DNA of 64,000 nt from DASUPK01 sp963782345 (GTDB lineage Bacteria > Actinomycetota > Thermoleophilia > Solirubrobacterales > 70-9): contig CAWAJF010000003.1 in NCBI GenBank assembly GCA_963782345.1, positions 1 through 64,000 of the forward strand, read 5' to 3'. The notes under the pieces are model-generated. The model had not been told where the DNA came from. It did not search any database and worked only from the letters and a program-made list of their open reading frames with translations. Shown piece after piece: positions 17,249 to 25,182 of this stretch (within the stretch, counting starts at the first letter, position 1; each line of letters begins with the position of its first letter). The position numbers and the translations under genes were made by a program.

Positions 17249-18121
17249 ATGGGCGTGCATGATAGTGCCGTGGCCGAGCCCGAGATCGCCGTCGTCATCC
17301 CGACTCGCGAGCGCCCCGAGAGCCTCGTCCGGTGCGTGGCGGCGCTCGAGGCCCAGACCGCGCGCGACTCGCTGGAGATCGTCATCGTCGACGATGCGGG
17401 CTGCGGGCCCGGCGCGATCGCGAATCTGATCGGGCGACCTGCCGGCTGCAGAGTGGTGGACGGACCTGGAAGAGGCGCGGCGGCCGCCCGCAACCTCGGT
17501 GCGGCCGCGGCCGGCGCGCCATTGGTTCTGTTCACCGACGACGACTGCGAACCGCTTCCGGGCTGGGCAGCGAGTCTCGCGGCAGTGCTGCAGGATGAGG
17601 CTGCGGCTGTCGCAGGGTCGACGGTCACCAGCCCCGGAGCTGGTCCGCTTGCCCTCGCCTCGCAGCATGTCGCGGATTTCCTCACCACCTTCACCCTGGA
17701 TCGTGCCGGACGGACCAGATTCGCCGCGTCGAGCAACCTCGGTTGCAGGACCGAGGTGCTCGAGCGCATTCCCTTCGACGGTGGTTACCCAGGTGCCGGA
17801 GGGGAGGATCGAGACTGGTGTGTGAGACTGATCGAGGCGGGGCACGAGCTGGTACTGGTCCCCGAAGCCCGCGTCGCTCACCGCCAGCAGCTCGACCTCC
17901 GCGCTTTTTGGGGCAAGCACCTCGCCTACGGCCGGGGCGCTCGGACGTTTCACCACAGGCACGGGTTTCCGGACACCCAGGGCGTCGGACGCTTCCACGT
18001 CCGTCTGGTCCGGGACGCAATCCGCCGCCACGGGGCGACCGTTGGGGCGCTGGTCTGCCTTGCCCAGGTCGCGACCGCCGTCGGCTTCGCCGGCAAAGCG
18101 CTCACCGACCGGTCTCGTTGA
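17249..18121 (+). CDS. glycosyltransferase family 2
   Basis: 290 residues from ATG 17249; GTG 17270 is an alternative. The GT-A core has IAVVIPTRERPESLVRCVAA, VIVDDAG and VLFTDDDCEPLPGW, whose DDD is the nucleotide-sugar metal site. GGEDRDWCVRLIEAGHEL is the conserved acceptor/catalytic region (ED-x-D). It is the only plus-strand gene between 1 and 20.7 kb, divergent from the GT2 at 17162 with an 86-nt gap that should hold both promoters. Confidence 0.85.
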   Translation: MGVHDSAVAEPEIAVVIPTRERPESLVRCVAALEAQTARDSLEIVIVDDAGCGPGAIANLIGRPAGCRVVDGPGRGAAAARNLGAAAAGAPLVLFTDDDCEPLPGWAASLAAVLQDEAAAVAGSTVTSPGAGPLALASQHVADFLTTFTLDRAGRTRFAASSNLGCRTEVLERIPFDGGYPGAGGEDRDWCVRLIEAGHELVLVPEARVAHRQQLDLRAFWGKHLAYGRGARTFHHRHGFPDTQGVGRFHVRLVRDAIRRHGATVGALVCLAQVATAVGFAGKALTDRSR

Positions 18122-18128
18122 CCGCACG

Positions 18129-18962
18129 TCATCCGCGCATCAGGCAGGCTCCCAGGCGCCAGAGGTCGACGCTGACGGCGACCCGCTCGTGCCCCCTGAT
18201 CTCGCGCCAGGCCTGACTCATCTCGCGCGACCAATGGACGTCGTCCATGATCAGTGCGGCGCCGGGTGATAGATGTGGCAGCAGGCGCTCGAACAGGGCC
18301 AGGTTGTGGTCGCGGCCCTTGCCGGCGTCGAGATAGGCGAAGTCGATCGGCGCCGCCTCGGCCAGAACTCCGTCCAGCACGTCGTCGAAGCGCCCCTCGA
18401 TCACCTCCACCCGATGGATCCGCAGCGCGCCCAGCGTCTCGCGTGCAACTGCAGCGAGCTGCCCTGACCCCTCGACGGTGCGCAGCATTCCCCGCCCGTT
18501 CAGCTCCAGTGCGGCGGCCTGGTACGCGGAGGAGATCCCTATCGCGGTCCCGAGCTCGATACAGCTCCGTGGCTTGAGCTCCCGTACGAGACGCATCAGA
18601 AACACGCCCCAGGGACGATGGATGCTCGAGACACGGGCGATGTAGCCGGCGGAATAGTCGCGTGAGGGGTCCCTCTCAAATGTGACGCGCATTGTCCCGG
18701 CGGCGAACTCGGCGCGGCGATGCTCGATCCGGTCGACCCAACGGGCCTCGGCGGGATCGATGCCCCGACCGGCGATCGCCTCCATCGCTCGCGCCAGCTC
18801 CGCCCCGTGGCGCTCCGGGTTGCGGCGGACGCGACGGACGGCGAGTCGCGGGAGCAGCTTGGCGAAGAGCGTCTCGTGAACCAGGCGACCGGCGGGCGGA
18901 TGGTCTCCCAGCCACCTCCTGATCCGGGCCCTGAGGCCTGTGACATGGCTCCGGCGCGTCAT
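18129..18962 (-). CDS. SAM-dependent O-methyltransferase (Methyltransf_24-like)
   Basis: 277 residues. The SAM site is SCIELGTAIGISSAYQAAAL, followed by VIEGRFDDVL and FAYLDAGKGRDHNLALFE, then LIMDDVHWSREMSQAW. This pattern matches small-molecule or sugar O-methyltransferases of the Methyltransf_24/catechol OMT group. The ATG overlaps the stop of a 21-codon GT2 remnant (ATGA), so it is translationally coupled to whatever reads through the end of the FAD oxidoreductase gene. Confidence 0.8.
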   Translation of the reverse strand: MTRRSHVTGLRARIRRWLGDHPPAGRLVHETLFAKLLPRLAVRRVRRNPERHGAELARAMEAIAGRGIDPAEARWVDRIEHRRAEFAAGTMRVTFERDPSRDYSAGYIARVSSIHRPWGVFLMRLVRELKPRSCIELGTAIGISSAYQAAALELNGRGMLRTVEGSGQLAAVARETLGALRIHRVEVIEGRFDDVLDGVLAEAAPIDFAYLDAGKGRDHNLALFERLLPHLSPGAALIMDDVHWSREMSQAWREIRGHERVAVSVDLWRLGACLMRG

Positions 18963-19024
18963 CCCCTGCCGGCGTTCGAGCCGACGACCACGGAGAGCTC
19001 GGGCTCAGACGGCGAGCTCGACAT
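18959..19024 (-). pseudogene. N-terminal remnant of a GT2 gene / coupling mini-ORF
   Basis: A 21-codon frame from ATG 19024 encodes SPSEPELSVVVGSNAGRG before TGA. It is nearly identical to the start of the GT2 at 12794-13681 (SPSEPDLSVVVGSNGGAG). Its start overlaps the end of the FAD oxidoreductase gene and its stop overlaps the methyltransferase ATG, so it could still pass ribosomes from one gene to the next. The rest of the GT2 is missing here and lies 5.3 kb away beside a remnant of the FAD gene. Confidence 0.7.
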
Positions 19025-19078
19025 CGAGGAGCTCGTCGATCGCCTCACCCTCCTCGAGGTATACGGCGTCGCTGTTCA
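18973..19078. repeat. direct repeat A2 (pairs with 13618-13723)
   Basis: This copy contains the true 3' end of the FAD oxidoreductase gene plus the beginning of the truncated GT2 frame. It aligns ungapped with 13618-13723, about 85% identical by eye, in the same orientation. Confidence 0.85.
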
Positions 19079-20597
19079 CCGACCAGACGTCGTAGTGAGT
19101 TCCGTCGATCAGGTTGATGGCGGCCAGGATTGCGGTCCACATCGAGTGGTCCTGGTTGTTGTAGCGGTGCAGCCCGTTGCGTCCGCAGGTCATCAGGTTC
19201 TCGAAGCCCTCGATGTAGGGGCGCACTACGCCCAACGCCTCCTCGTACTTCGAGTCGTACATCGGGTAGGCCTTCGGCACCCTGACCTTGGCGCCGCCGA
19301 TGACCTGCGAGGGATCGATCAGGCCGATCCGCGCGAGCTCGCCCTTGGCGAGCTCGACGGCCTCCTCCTCGGGCAGCTCCCAGATCTCGTCCCCCTCGAA
19401 GCAGAAGTACTCGACCCCGAGGCAGGTCATCCCGTCGGGGACCATGCTCTCGCTCCAGGCACCGAAGTTCTGCACCCGGCCGGCCCGCGTGTCCTTGTCC
19501 TGGAGGTAGATCCAATTGTCGGGGAAGGGCTCCCGCTCGGTCGTCATCAGGGCCACCAGGCAGAAGTCGCGGTAGCGCAGGCGGCGGGCCGCGTCGCGCA
19601 CCCGTTCGGGAGCGGGTGGGTCGAGGCTCAGCACGAGCTCACTCAGCGGCATGCTCGAGATCACGCCGCTGACCGGATGCTCCGTGCGCCCGCCGTCGTG
19701 GCTGACGACGATGCTCTCGGCTCGCGCGTTCCGATGGCGGATCCGCTCGCAGCGGTGGCCGAGATTGACCTCCAGCCCGGCCTTCTCAACGCGATCCCGG
19801 AACGCCTCCCACATCTGCCCCGGACCGTGCCGTGGGTAGCGGAACTCCTCCATCAGGGTCGTAACCTGCTGGCGCCGCAGTCGCAGGATGGTCAGGAGCG
19901 CCTTCCAGAGAGAGAAGTTCTGAATCCGCTGAGCGGCCCAACGCGAGCGGATCTCGCTGCCGGGAACGCCCCAGACCTTCTCGGTGTAGTCGCGGAAGAA
20001 GGTCTCGTAGAGGCGCTTCCCGAAGTGCTTGGTGACCCACCCCTCGAAGGTTTCAGGGTCCTTCCTGATGCTACGCACCCGGCTCCAGAGATAGGAAAGG
20101 GCGCAGAGAGAGGACTCGAGGAGCCCGAGCCGACCGATCACGCTCGGAGCCTTGAGCGGGTAGGGGAAGAAGGTGCCCCTGTAGTAGATCCGAGACAGTC
20201 GCTGGCGGGGCAGGAGCTCGTCGCCGAGCATCTCCTCCCAGATCCGCTGGATCGGCTTCATCTTGGTGAAGAAGCGGTGCCCTCCCATGTCGAATCTGTA
20301 GCCGTCCAGCTCGACGGTCTTCGCGATCCCGCCGACGACGTCATCCGCCTCGAAGACGGTGCCACGCTCGCCGCGCAGCGCCAGCGCATAGGCAGCGGAA
20401 AGTCCCGCAGGACCGGCCCCGAGCACGGCGGTCTCGATCTCGGCGCCGCGCTCGACCGGCTCCGGCAAAGAGGCGTCGTGGCGGTCCGATCGCCGATCGG
20501 GGAGCGACCCGTTCCGTCTCCCCGCAGGCTGGATGCTTCTGGAACTTGGCGAAACCCCTCTCCTCTCCAGTCCCTCGCGGGCCGTAGGTCGACCCAT
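19005..20597 (-). CDS. FAD-dependent oxidoreductase (amine oxidase / UDP-galactopyranose mutase-like)
   Basis: Up to 530 residues. The dinucleotide-binding motif VLGAGPAGLSAAYALALRG begins near residue 58, followed by FEADDVVGGIAKT and GYRFDMGGHRFF, a signature of the protoporphyrinogen oxidase/UGM-like amine-oxidase superfamily found in glycan clusters. The first ~50 residues from ATG 20597 are low-complexity, so the real start may lie inside; no ATG or GTG with a clear ribosome site is nearer. It probably oxidises or isomerises a nucleotide- or lipid-linked sugar. It is divergent from cysO. Its 3' end is duplicated at 13.65 kb. Confidence 0.8.
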   Translation of the reverse strand: MGRPTAREGLERRGVSPSSRSIQPAGRRNGSLPDRRSDRHDASLPEPVERGAEIETAVLGAGPAGLSAAYALALRGERGTVFEADDVVGGIAKTVELDGYRFDMGGHRFFTKMKPIQRIWEEMLGDELLPRQRLSRIYYRGTFFPYPLKAPSVIGRLGLLESSLCALSYLWSRVRSIRKDPETFEGWVTKHFGKRLYETFFRDYTEKVWGVPGSEIRSRWAAQRIQNFSLWKALLTILRLRRQQVTTLMEEFRYPRHGPGQMWEAFRDRVEKAGLEVNLGHRCERIRHRNARAESIVVSHDGGRTEHPVSGVISSMPLSELVLSLDPPAPERVRDAARRLRYRDFCLVALMTTEREPFPDNWIYLQDKDTRAGRVQNFGAWSESMVPDGMTCLGVEYFCFEGDEIWELPEEEAVELAKGELARIGLIDPSQVIGGAKVRVPKAYPMYDSKYEEALGVVRPYIEGFENLMTCGRNGLHRYNNQDHSMWTAILAAINLIDGTHYDVWSVNSDAVYLEEGEAIDELLDVELAV

Positions 20598-20732
20598 CCC
20601 TGCTGGATCGCTCTCTCGAACCGGGATAGCCTAGTGCGCGCTGGGCACGCTTGTCCAGACGGGAGCCCGGATTGGGGGGTCGCTGCGCCTGCGGACGGCG
20701 CGGTCTTCCCGCTCCGCGCTAGGTTTCCTGTC
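20598..20732. promoter_or_regulatory. divergent intergenic region between the FAD oxidoreductase and cysO
   Basis: This 135-base stretch lies between two divergently transcribed genes and must carry start signals for at least one of them. No confident -35/-10 pair was recognised in the GC-rich sequence, so only location supports the call. Confidence 0.35.
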
Positions 20733-21029
20733 ATGCCGACGATCAAGGTGCCCCCGGTGCTGCGCCCGCAGACCGAGGGCGAGGCCGAGGTCAGCGTCGA
20801 CGGGGGGACCGTCGGCGACGCCCTGCGCGCGCTCGCCGAGCGCTATCCGGCCACGAGGGACCAGCTCTTCTCGCCGGAGGGCGAGCTCAACCGCTACGTC
20901 AACGTCTACCTGAACGACGAGGACGTCCGGGTGCTGGGCGGGCTCGAGACCTCGGCCGCCGAGTCGGACACGGTGGTCATCCTGCCGGCGATGGCCGGCG
21001 GCTCGCGCGAAGCCCGACCACGATCTTGA
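20733..21029 (+). CDS. cysO: CysO-like ubiquitin-fold sulfur carrier protein (MoaD/ThiS family)
   Basis: 98 residues. KVPPVLRPQTEGE, YVNVYLNDEDVR and SDTVVILPAMAGG match the mycobacterial CysO sulfur carrier, whose C-terminal Gly-Gly is thiocarboxylated to feed cysteine synthesis by CysM, followed by release by the Mec protease. Here eight residues (SREARPRS) follow the Gly-Gly, so a protease would have to expose it. No cysM or mec gene lies in the window. It is divergent from the FAD oxidoreductase. A 3' remnant of a second copy lies at 25.01 kb. Confidence 0.85.
   Translation: MPTIKVPPVLRPQTEGEAEVSVDGGTVGDALRALAERYPATRDQLFSPEGELNRYVNVYLNDEDVRVLGGLETSAAESDTVVILPAMAGGSREARPRS
20897..21000. 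repeat. direct repeat B1 (pairs with 25011-25114)
   Basis: The last third of cysO aligns ungapped with 25011-25114 at a constant offset of 4114, with about 16 differences by eye (~85% identity) and the same orientation. The two copies flank the four-gene amino-sugar cassette. Confidence 0.85.
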
Positions 21030-21141
21030 CCGTCACGACCCGAGGCTCTCGCCCGAACTGAGCTTCGGTGAGACCTGAGGTCCCGTGGCACTCCATGGCG
21101 AGCGGTCGACAAGCGCCAGTCACGTGCGCAAGGGTATGAGC

Positions 21142-22065
21142 ATGCGGGTCGTCCGGATGATGGCTGTGCACGACGAGTCGGATGTCCTGGAGTACAACCT
21201 CGATTGGTACTGGAGGGCGGGCCTGGCCACCGTCGTGTTGATCGACGAGCACCCGGATGGCCGCTGTCAGAGGATCTGCGAGCAGGCGCTCTTCGACGGC
21301 AAGATCATCGCTCTGGACTCGATCAGGACCGACGGGTTCCAGTGGGACACCGTGCTGGCGCGCCTACTCGAGCTCGCCGAGCGAACTGGCCCGGAGTTCC
21401 TTCTGCTGACTGCGCCTGATGAGTTCTTCGAGGTCGCGGACGGATCCCCATTGCGAGCCGCGCTCGAAAGCGACGCCGAGGCGGGCTACAACCTGATCAA
21501 GTTCCACAACATGGAGTTCGCGATCACCCGGGACGACGACCAGGCAGATCCGAATCCCCTCACCAGAATGCGCCACTACGCCCTCAATGACGTGATCAAC
21601 TACCGGGGCTTCCCCTACGTGGAGGGCATCGACCTGATCACGGCCCTCGGGCACCGGCCGGTGTTCCCGGAGCCGCTCGAGGATCGCGAGTCGCCCCGCC
21701 GCTACGTCGGCAGGCACTATCCGCTGCGAACCGTCGATCAGGCCCTGCACAAGATCAGTCGCACACGCCCGCTGGAGCGCATGCCCACGGTGCACACGCA
21801 ATACCTGCGGTTCTCGGGTGACCCTGAAGAGTTGCTCGTCGATCCCGCCCTGCTGAGCTACTACGCGGACGATCATCAGTGGTGCTACGAGGAGCGCTTC
21901 CTGGCGCGACGCCTGCAGCACACCGCCCAGGCCCTCGGCCGGTCCGAGGTCGAGGGGCGCAGGCTGCGCCGGGACCTGGACGAGCTCCGCGCCGAGAACG
22001 CCGAATTGAGAGCGCGTCTCACCCGCCTCGAGGGTGGAGGGGAGGTGACTCCTGAAACGGGTTGA
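21142..22065 (+). CDS. glycosyltransferase, GT2-like (Glyco_tranf_2_4 type)
   Basis: 307 residues from ATG 21142, placed 7 nt after an AAGGG ribosome site; ATG 21136 and an upstream frame from 21085 are alternatives. RVVRMMAVHDESDVLEYNLD is the typical opening of this family, which lacks the usual PxxN. LLTAPDEFFEVADG supplies a D-E-F-F-E metal-site equivalent. The C-terminus is a short coiled coil (DELRAENAELRARLTRLE). The gene at 60.7-61.6 kb is a related enzyme. It overlaps the next gene by about 14 nt. Confidence 0.75.
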   Translation: MRVVRMMAVHDESDVLEYNLDWYWRAGLATVVLIDEHPDGRCQRICEQALFDGKIIALDSIRTDGFQWDTVLARLLELAERTGPEFLLLTAPDEFFEVADGSPLRAALESDAEAGYNLIKFHNMEFAITRDDDQADPNPLTRMRHYALNDVINYRGFPYVEGIDLITALGHRPVFPEPLEDRESPRRYVGRHYPLRTVDQALHKISRTRPLERMPTVHTQYLRFSGDPEELLVDPALLSYYADDHQWCYEERFLARRLQHTAQALGRSEVEGRRLRRDLDELRAENAELRARLTRLEGGGEVTPETG

Positions 22066-23095
22066 CGAGCCGGTCGTCAGGGTCGGCCTCGTGGGTCTCG
22101 GGGACTGGGGTCCGCGGATTGCGCGGAACCTCAACGGCCTCGACGGCTGCGAGCTGGCATGGTGCTGCGACTCCGACGCCGCGAAGCTGGATCGATGGCG
22201 GCGATCGTTCCCCGATGCGCGGTTCGTCCTCGATCTGGACGAGCTGCTCGATAGCCCCGACCTCGACGCGGTCGCGATCGCAACCCCGGTGCCGACGCAC
22301 GCCGCCCTGACCGAGCGTGTCCTTCGGGCCGGCAAGCACTGCTTCGTGGAGAAGCCGCTCGCCCAGGACGTATCCACGGCCGAGGGCCTCACGGGTCTCG
22401 CCGCAGAGCGCGGCCTGGTGCTGATGGTCGGCCACCTGCTCTGCTACCACCCCGGAATCCGGGAGCTGGCCGCGCTGATCGCCGCCGGGGAGCTCGGCGA
22501 GGTCTACTACCTCTACAGCCAGCGTCTCAACCTCGGCAAGCTCCAGGCGAACGAGAACGTCCTCTGGGACCTGGGCGCGCACGACGTCTCTGTCCTCCTG
22601 GAGCTCGCCGAGGGAGATCCCAGCGAGGTCTCCGCCTATGGACAGGCCCACGTCAGGTCGGGTGTCGAGGAGGTGGTGTTCGCCTACATCCGCTTCGACA
22701 GCGGTCTCACTGCGCACATGCAGCTCTCCTGGCTCGACCCGCACAAGATGAGGAAGGTGACGGTGGTGGGCGCGGAGCGCATGGCGACGATGGACGACAT
22801 GGCCGCGGAGCGGAAGCTGACGATCTGGGACAAGGGCTTCGACCCCGCGGCCGACGGCTTCGGCGAGTACGTCACTCGCTCCGGAGGGGTATGGAGCCCT
22901 GCTCTGCCGAACCGGGAGCCCCTGCGGGTCGAATGCGAGCACTTCGTCGACAGCGTCCGCACCGGCCGGCCGCCGCTGACGGACGGAGTGGCGGGCGTCC
23001 GCGTCGTACGGGTGCTCGAGGCTTTGCAGCGCTCGATCGATGCCGGCGGCGCTCCGCAGCCGCTCCAGGCCGAGTTTGCCCGCGGTGTCGAGTAG
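22052..23095 (+). CDS. Gfo/Idh/MocA-family sugar dehydrogenase (WlbA/WbpB-like)
   Basis: The Rossmann motif VGLVGLGDWGPRIARNL and the catalytic EKPLAQ (about residue 90) identify a nucleotide-sugar 3-dehydrogenase-type enzyme. HLLCYHPGIRELAALI and LGAHDVSVLLEL are family landmarks. The first GTG (22091) would cut into the nucleotide-binding strand. In frame and downstream of a stop at 22046, only CTG 22052 remains, preceded by GGAGGGGAGG. I therefore place the start there. With the acetyltransferase and DegT genes it forms a set making an acylated 3-amino sugar. Confidence 0.85.
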   Translation: MKRVDEPVVRVGLVGLGDWGPRIARNLNGLDGCELAWCCDSDAAKLDRWRRSFPDARFVLDLDELLDSPDLDAVAIATPVPTHAALTERVLRAGKHCFVEKPLAQDVSTAEGLTGLAAERGLVLMVGHLLCYHPGIRELAALIAAGELGEVYYLYSQRLNLGKLQANENVLWDLGAHDVSVLLELAEGDPSEVSAYGQAHVRSGVEEVVFAYIRFDSGLTAHMQLSWLDPHKMRKVTVVGAERMATMDDMAAERKLTIWDKGFDPAADGFGEYVTRSGGVWSPALPNREPLRVECEHFVDSVRTGRPPLTDGVAGVRVVRVLEALQRSIDAGGAPQPLQAEFARGVE

Positions 23096-23117
23096 CGAGC
23101 GGGAAGCGGCCGGCGCG

Positions 23118-23834
23118 ATGCCGGGGTTGAAGCCTTCCGACCGGGCTCCGGGGCTGCTGCTCGGAGAGGGCGTGCAGCTGGGCGCTGACGTCGAGCTGGG
23201 CGGATACGTCGTGATCCACGCGGGCACCCGGGTCGCTGCGCGAGCCGTGATCCAGGACCACGTCGTGATCGGGAAGCCGCCGATCCTGGGCGCGGCATCG
23301 ACCTCGCGGCGCGATCGTCCTCCGCCCGCCTCCCTCGGCGAGGAGGCCGCGGTCTGCACCGGAGCCGTCATCTTCGCGGGAGCCGAGATCGCCCCCTCGG
23401 CCATCGTTGGGGATCAGGCGCAGGTCAGGGAGCGGGCCCGAATCGGCGCGGCGTCGGTCGTGGGACGCGGTGCGGCGGTCGACAACGAGGTCACGATCGG
23501 GGCTGGGGTAAAGGTCGAGAGCAACTGCTACCTGGCGGCCGGCACCACGATCGAGGACGGGGTGTTCGTCGGGCCGGGGGTGACTCTGGCGAACGACCGG
23601 ACCATGAGCGGGCATCCCAGCGGGATGCGCCGGGAGGCGCCAACGTTGCGTCGCCGTTGCCGGATCGGCGCCGGCGCGGTGATCGGTCCCGATGTCGAGG
23701 TGGGGGAGGAGGCGATCGTGGGCGCGGGAGCGGTCGTCGTCGCCAGCGTCGCGCCTCGGAAGGTGGTGGTCGGAGTCCCGGCCAGGGAGCTCCGGGACGT
23801 CACCGACGCGGACTTGGCGGTTCCCCGGAGTTGA
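23118..23834 (+). CDS. hexapeptide-repeat N-acetyltransferase (WlbB/WbpD-like)
   Basis: 238 residues of left-handed beta-helix with many [LIV]-G-x4 hexapeptides (GEGVQLGADVELGGYVVI, VGDQAQVRERARIG, VGPGVTLANDRT). LANDRTMSGHP is the conserved N-D loop of acetyltransferases acting on nucleotide 3-amino sugars. The ATG at 23118 has a weak GGAAG upstream; GTG 23085 overlaps the previous gene. It probably acetylates the amino group placed by the DegT aminotransferase encoded convergently just downstream. Confidence 0.85.
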   Translation: MPGLKPSDRAPGLLLGEGVQLGADVELGGYVVIHAGTRVAARAVIQDHVVIGKPPILGAASTSRRDRPPPASLGEEAAVCTGAVIFAGAEIAPSAIVGDQAQVRERARIGAASVVGRGAAVDNEVTIGAGVKVESNCYLAAGTTIEDGVFVGPGVTLANDRTMSGHPSGMRREAPTLRRRCRIGAGAVIGPDVEVGEEAIVGAGAVVVASVAPRKVVVGVPARELRDVTDADLAVPRS

Positions 23835-23846
23835 GCCGCTGAGGAG

Positions 23847-24965
23847 TCAGTCGGCTGTCGGATACGGGGCCAGGTTGGCGCGGACCGCGTCGACGACGCG
23901 CTCGACGGCACCTGGCGCCAGGGCAGGACCGATCGGAAGGGCGAGATTCTGGGCGGCGAGCCGCTCGCTCTCCGGCAGCGGCCCCAGGGGAGCCCAACGC
24001 GCGAGCCCGGGCTGGCGATGCAGCGGGATCTCGTAGTAGCGCCGGGTTTCGATCCCCTCCTTTGCGAGGGCGGTCGAGAGCCGCTCGGGGTCCCGGATGG
24101 CGATCACGAACAGATGCCGGCACGACGCCCCGCCGTCGGGCTCCTCCTGCACCTCGCAGAGTTCATGGATTCCGCCATCGAGATAGGACCTGGCGACCTG
24201 CCGGCGCAGCTCCGTCCACCTGGTCAGATGCCGCAGGGCAATGCGGAGGCCGGCCGCCTGGATCTCGTCGAGGCGGGAGTTGTAGCCGAGCTCGGTGAAG
24301 GTGCGTCCGTCCTCCGTCCCGTGCCGGCGCAGGCGCCTTGCGACCCCCGCCACATGGTCGTCATCGGTGGTGAGCGCGCCACCGTCCCCGAAGCCGCCGA
24401 GGTTCTTCGCCGGAAAGAAGGAGAACGCGGCGGCATCGCCGAGCGCACCGGCCATGTCGCCCTCGAGGCTCGCCCCGTGTCCCTGCGCGACGTCCTCGAG
24501 GACCTTTAACCCCCGCGAGCGAGCGAGATCCAGCAGCTCGGTCATCGGCGCGGGGTTTCCGAACAGATGTACCGGGATGAGCGCCTTGGTCCGGTCGTTG
24601 ATCGCCGGCTCGGCGGTGGCCGCCGTCATGCACCATCCCGAGGGATCGACATCGCATAAGACCGGCGTGGCCCCGACCGCCGCGACAGCCTCGGCGGTGG
24701 CGTAGAAGGTGAACGCGGGCACCACCACCTCGTCCCCGGGGCCGACACCGAGTCCCCGCAGCGCGATAGCGATCGCATCGGTGCCGCTTCCCACGCCGAC
24801 GCAGTGCCTGGCGCCGACGTAGGAGGCGAACTCCGACTCGAAGGCCTCGAGCTCCGGGCCCAGCACGTATCGGCCCCGCTCGAGCACCGCCCGTTGGGCG
24901 GCGGCGATCTCCGGCAGCAGCGGCTCGAGCGCCGCGCGCTGCGAGAAAAGTGGCACCTGGTTCAC
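23847..24965 (-). CDS. DegT/DnrJ/EryC1/StrS PLP-dependent sugar aminotransferase
   Basis: 372 residues from GTG 24965. The PLP lysine is K187 in FFPAKNLGGFGDGG, and VLEDVAQGHGA (~155-165) binds the cofactor nitrogen. PAFTFYATAEAVAAVGA and RLDEIQAA are family signatures. It transfers an amino group from glutamate or glutamine to a keto-sugar nucleotide, presumably the product of the oxidoreductase at 22-23 kb. It converges on the acetyltransferase gene with only 12 nt between stops, an unusual split of a usually co-directional trio. Confidence 0.9.
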   Translation of the reverse strand: MNQVPLFSQRAALEPLLPEIAAAQRAVLERGRYVLGPELEAFESEFASYVGARHCVGVGSGTDAIAIALRGLGVGPGDEVVVPAFTFYATAEAVAAVGATPVLCDVDPSGWCMTAATAEPAINDRTKALIPVHLFGNPAPMTELLDLARSRGLKVLEDVAQGHGASLEGDMAGALGDAAAFSFFPAKNLGGFGDGGALTTDDDHVAGVARRLRRHGTEDGRTFTELGYNSRLDEIQAAGLRIALRHLTRWTELRRQVARSYLDGGIHELCEVQEEPDGGASCRHLFVIAIRDPERLSTALAKEGIETRRYYEIPLHRQPGLARWAPLGPLPESERLAAQNLALPIGPALAPGAVERVVDAVRANLAPYPTAD

Positions 24966-25010
24966 CTGACGCGCAGCCTAGGCGCTGCGGCTGGGCCGCT
25001 GGAACTAGCT

Positions 25011-25114
25011 CGTCAACGTCTACCGGAACGACGAGGACGTCCGGGTGCTCGACGGGCTGGAGACCAGCGCGTCGGCGTCGGACACGGTGGTGATCCTGCC
25101 CGCGATGGCGGCGG
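25011..25114 (+). pseudogene. 3' remnant of a second cysO copy (direct repeat B2)
   Basis: The frame reads VNVYRNDEDVRVLDGLETSA and on to VVILPAMAAG, matching the last third of the intact CysO at 20.7 kb. A TAG lies just upstream (25005-25007) and no 5' part is present. The terminal Gly-Gly has become Ala-Gly, so even if expressed it could not act as a carrier. It sits between the aminotransferase start and the arylsulfotransferase gene. The 217 bases between those two genes contain nothing else I recognise. Confidence 0.8.
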
Positions 25115-25182
25115 GCCCGCCCAGCGTTCGACGGCCGGGTAGATGGGGCGCTAGCCTCGAGGCCGTGGGGAGACGCACGGCC

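Noticed and set aside
18720..21029. 769-codon open frame on the plus strand opposite the FAD oxidoreductase and methyltransferase
   Set aside because: Most of it is the antisense shadow of conserved genes, with low-complexity translation. Only its last 98 codons (cysO, from 20733) have homology.
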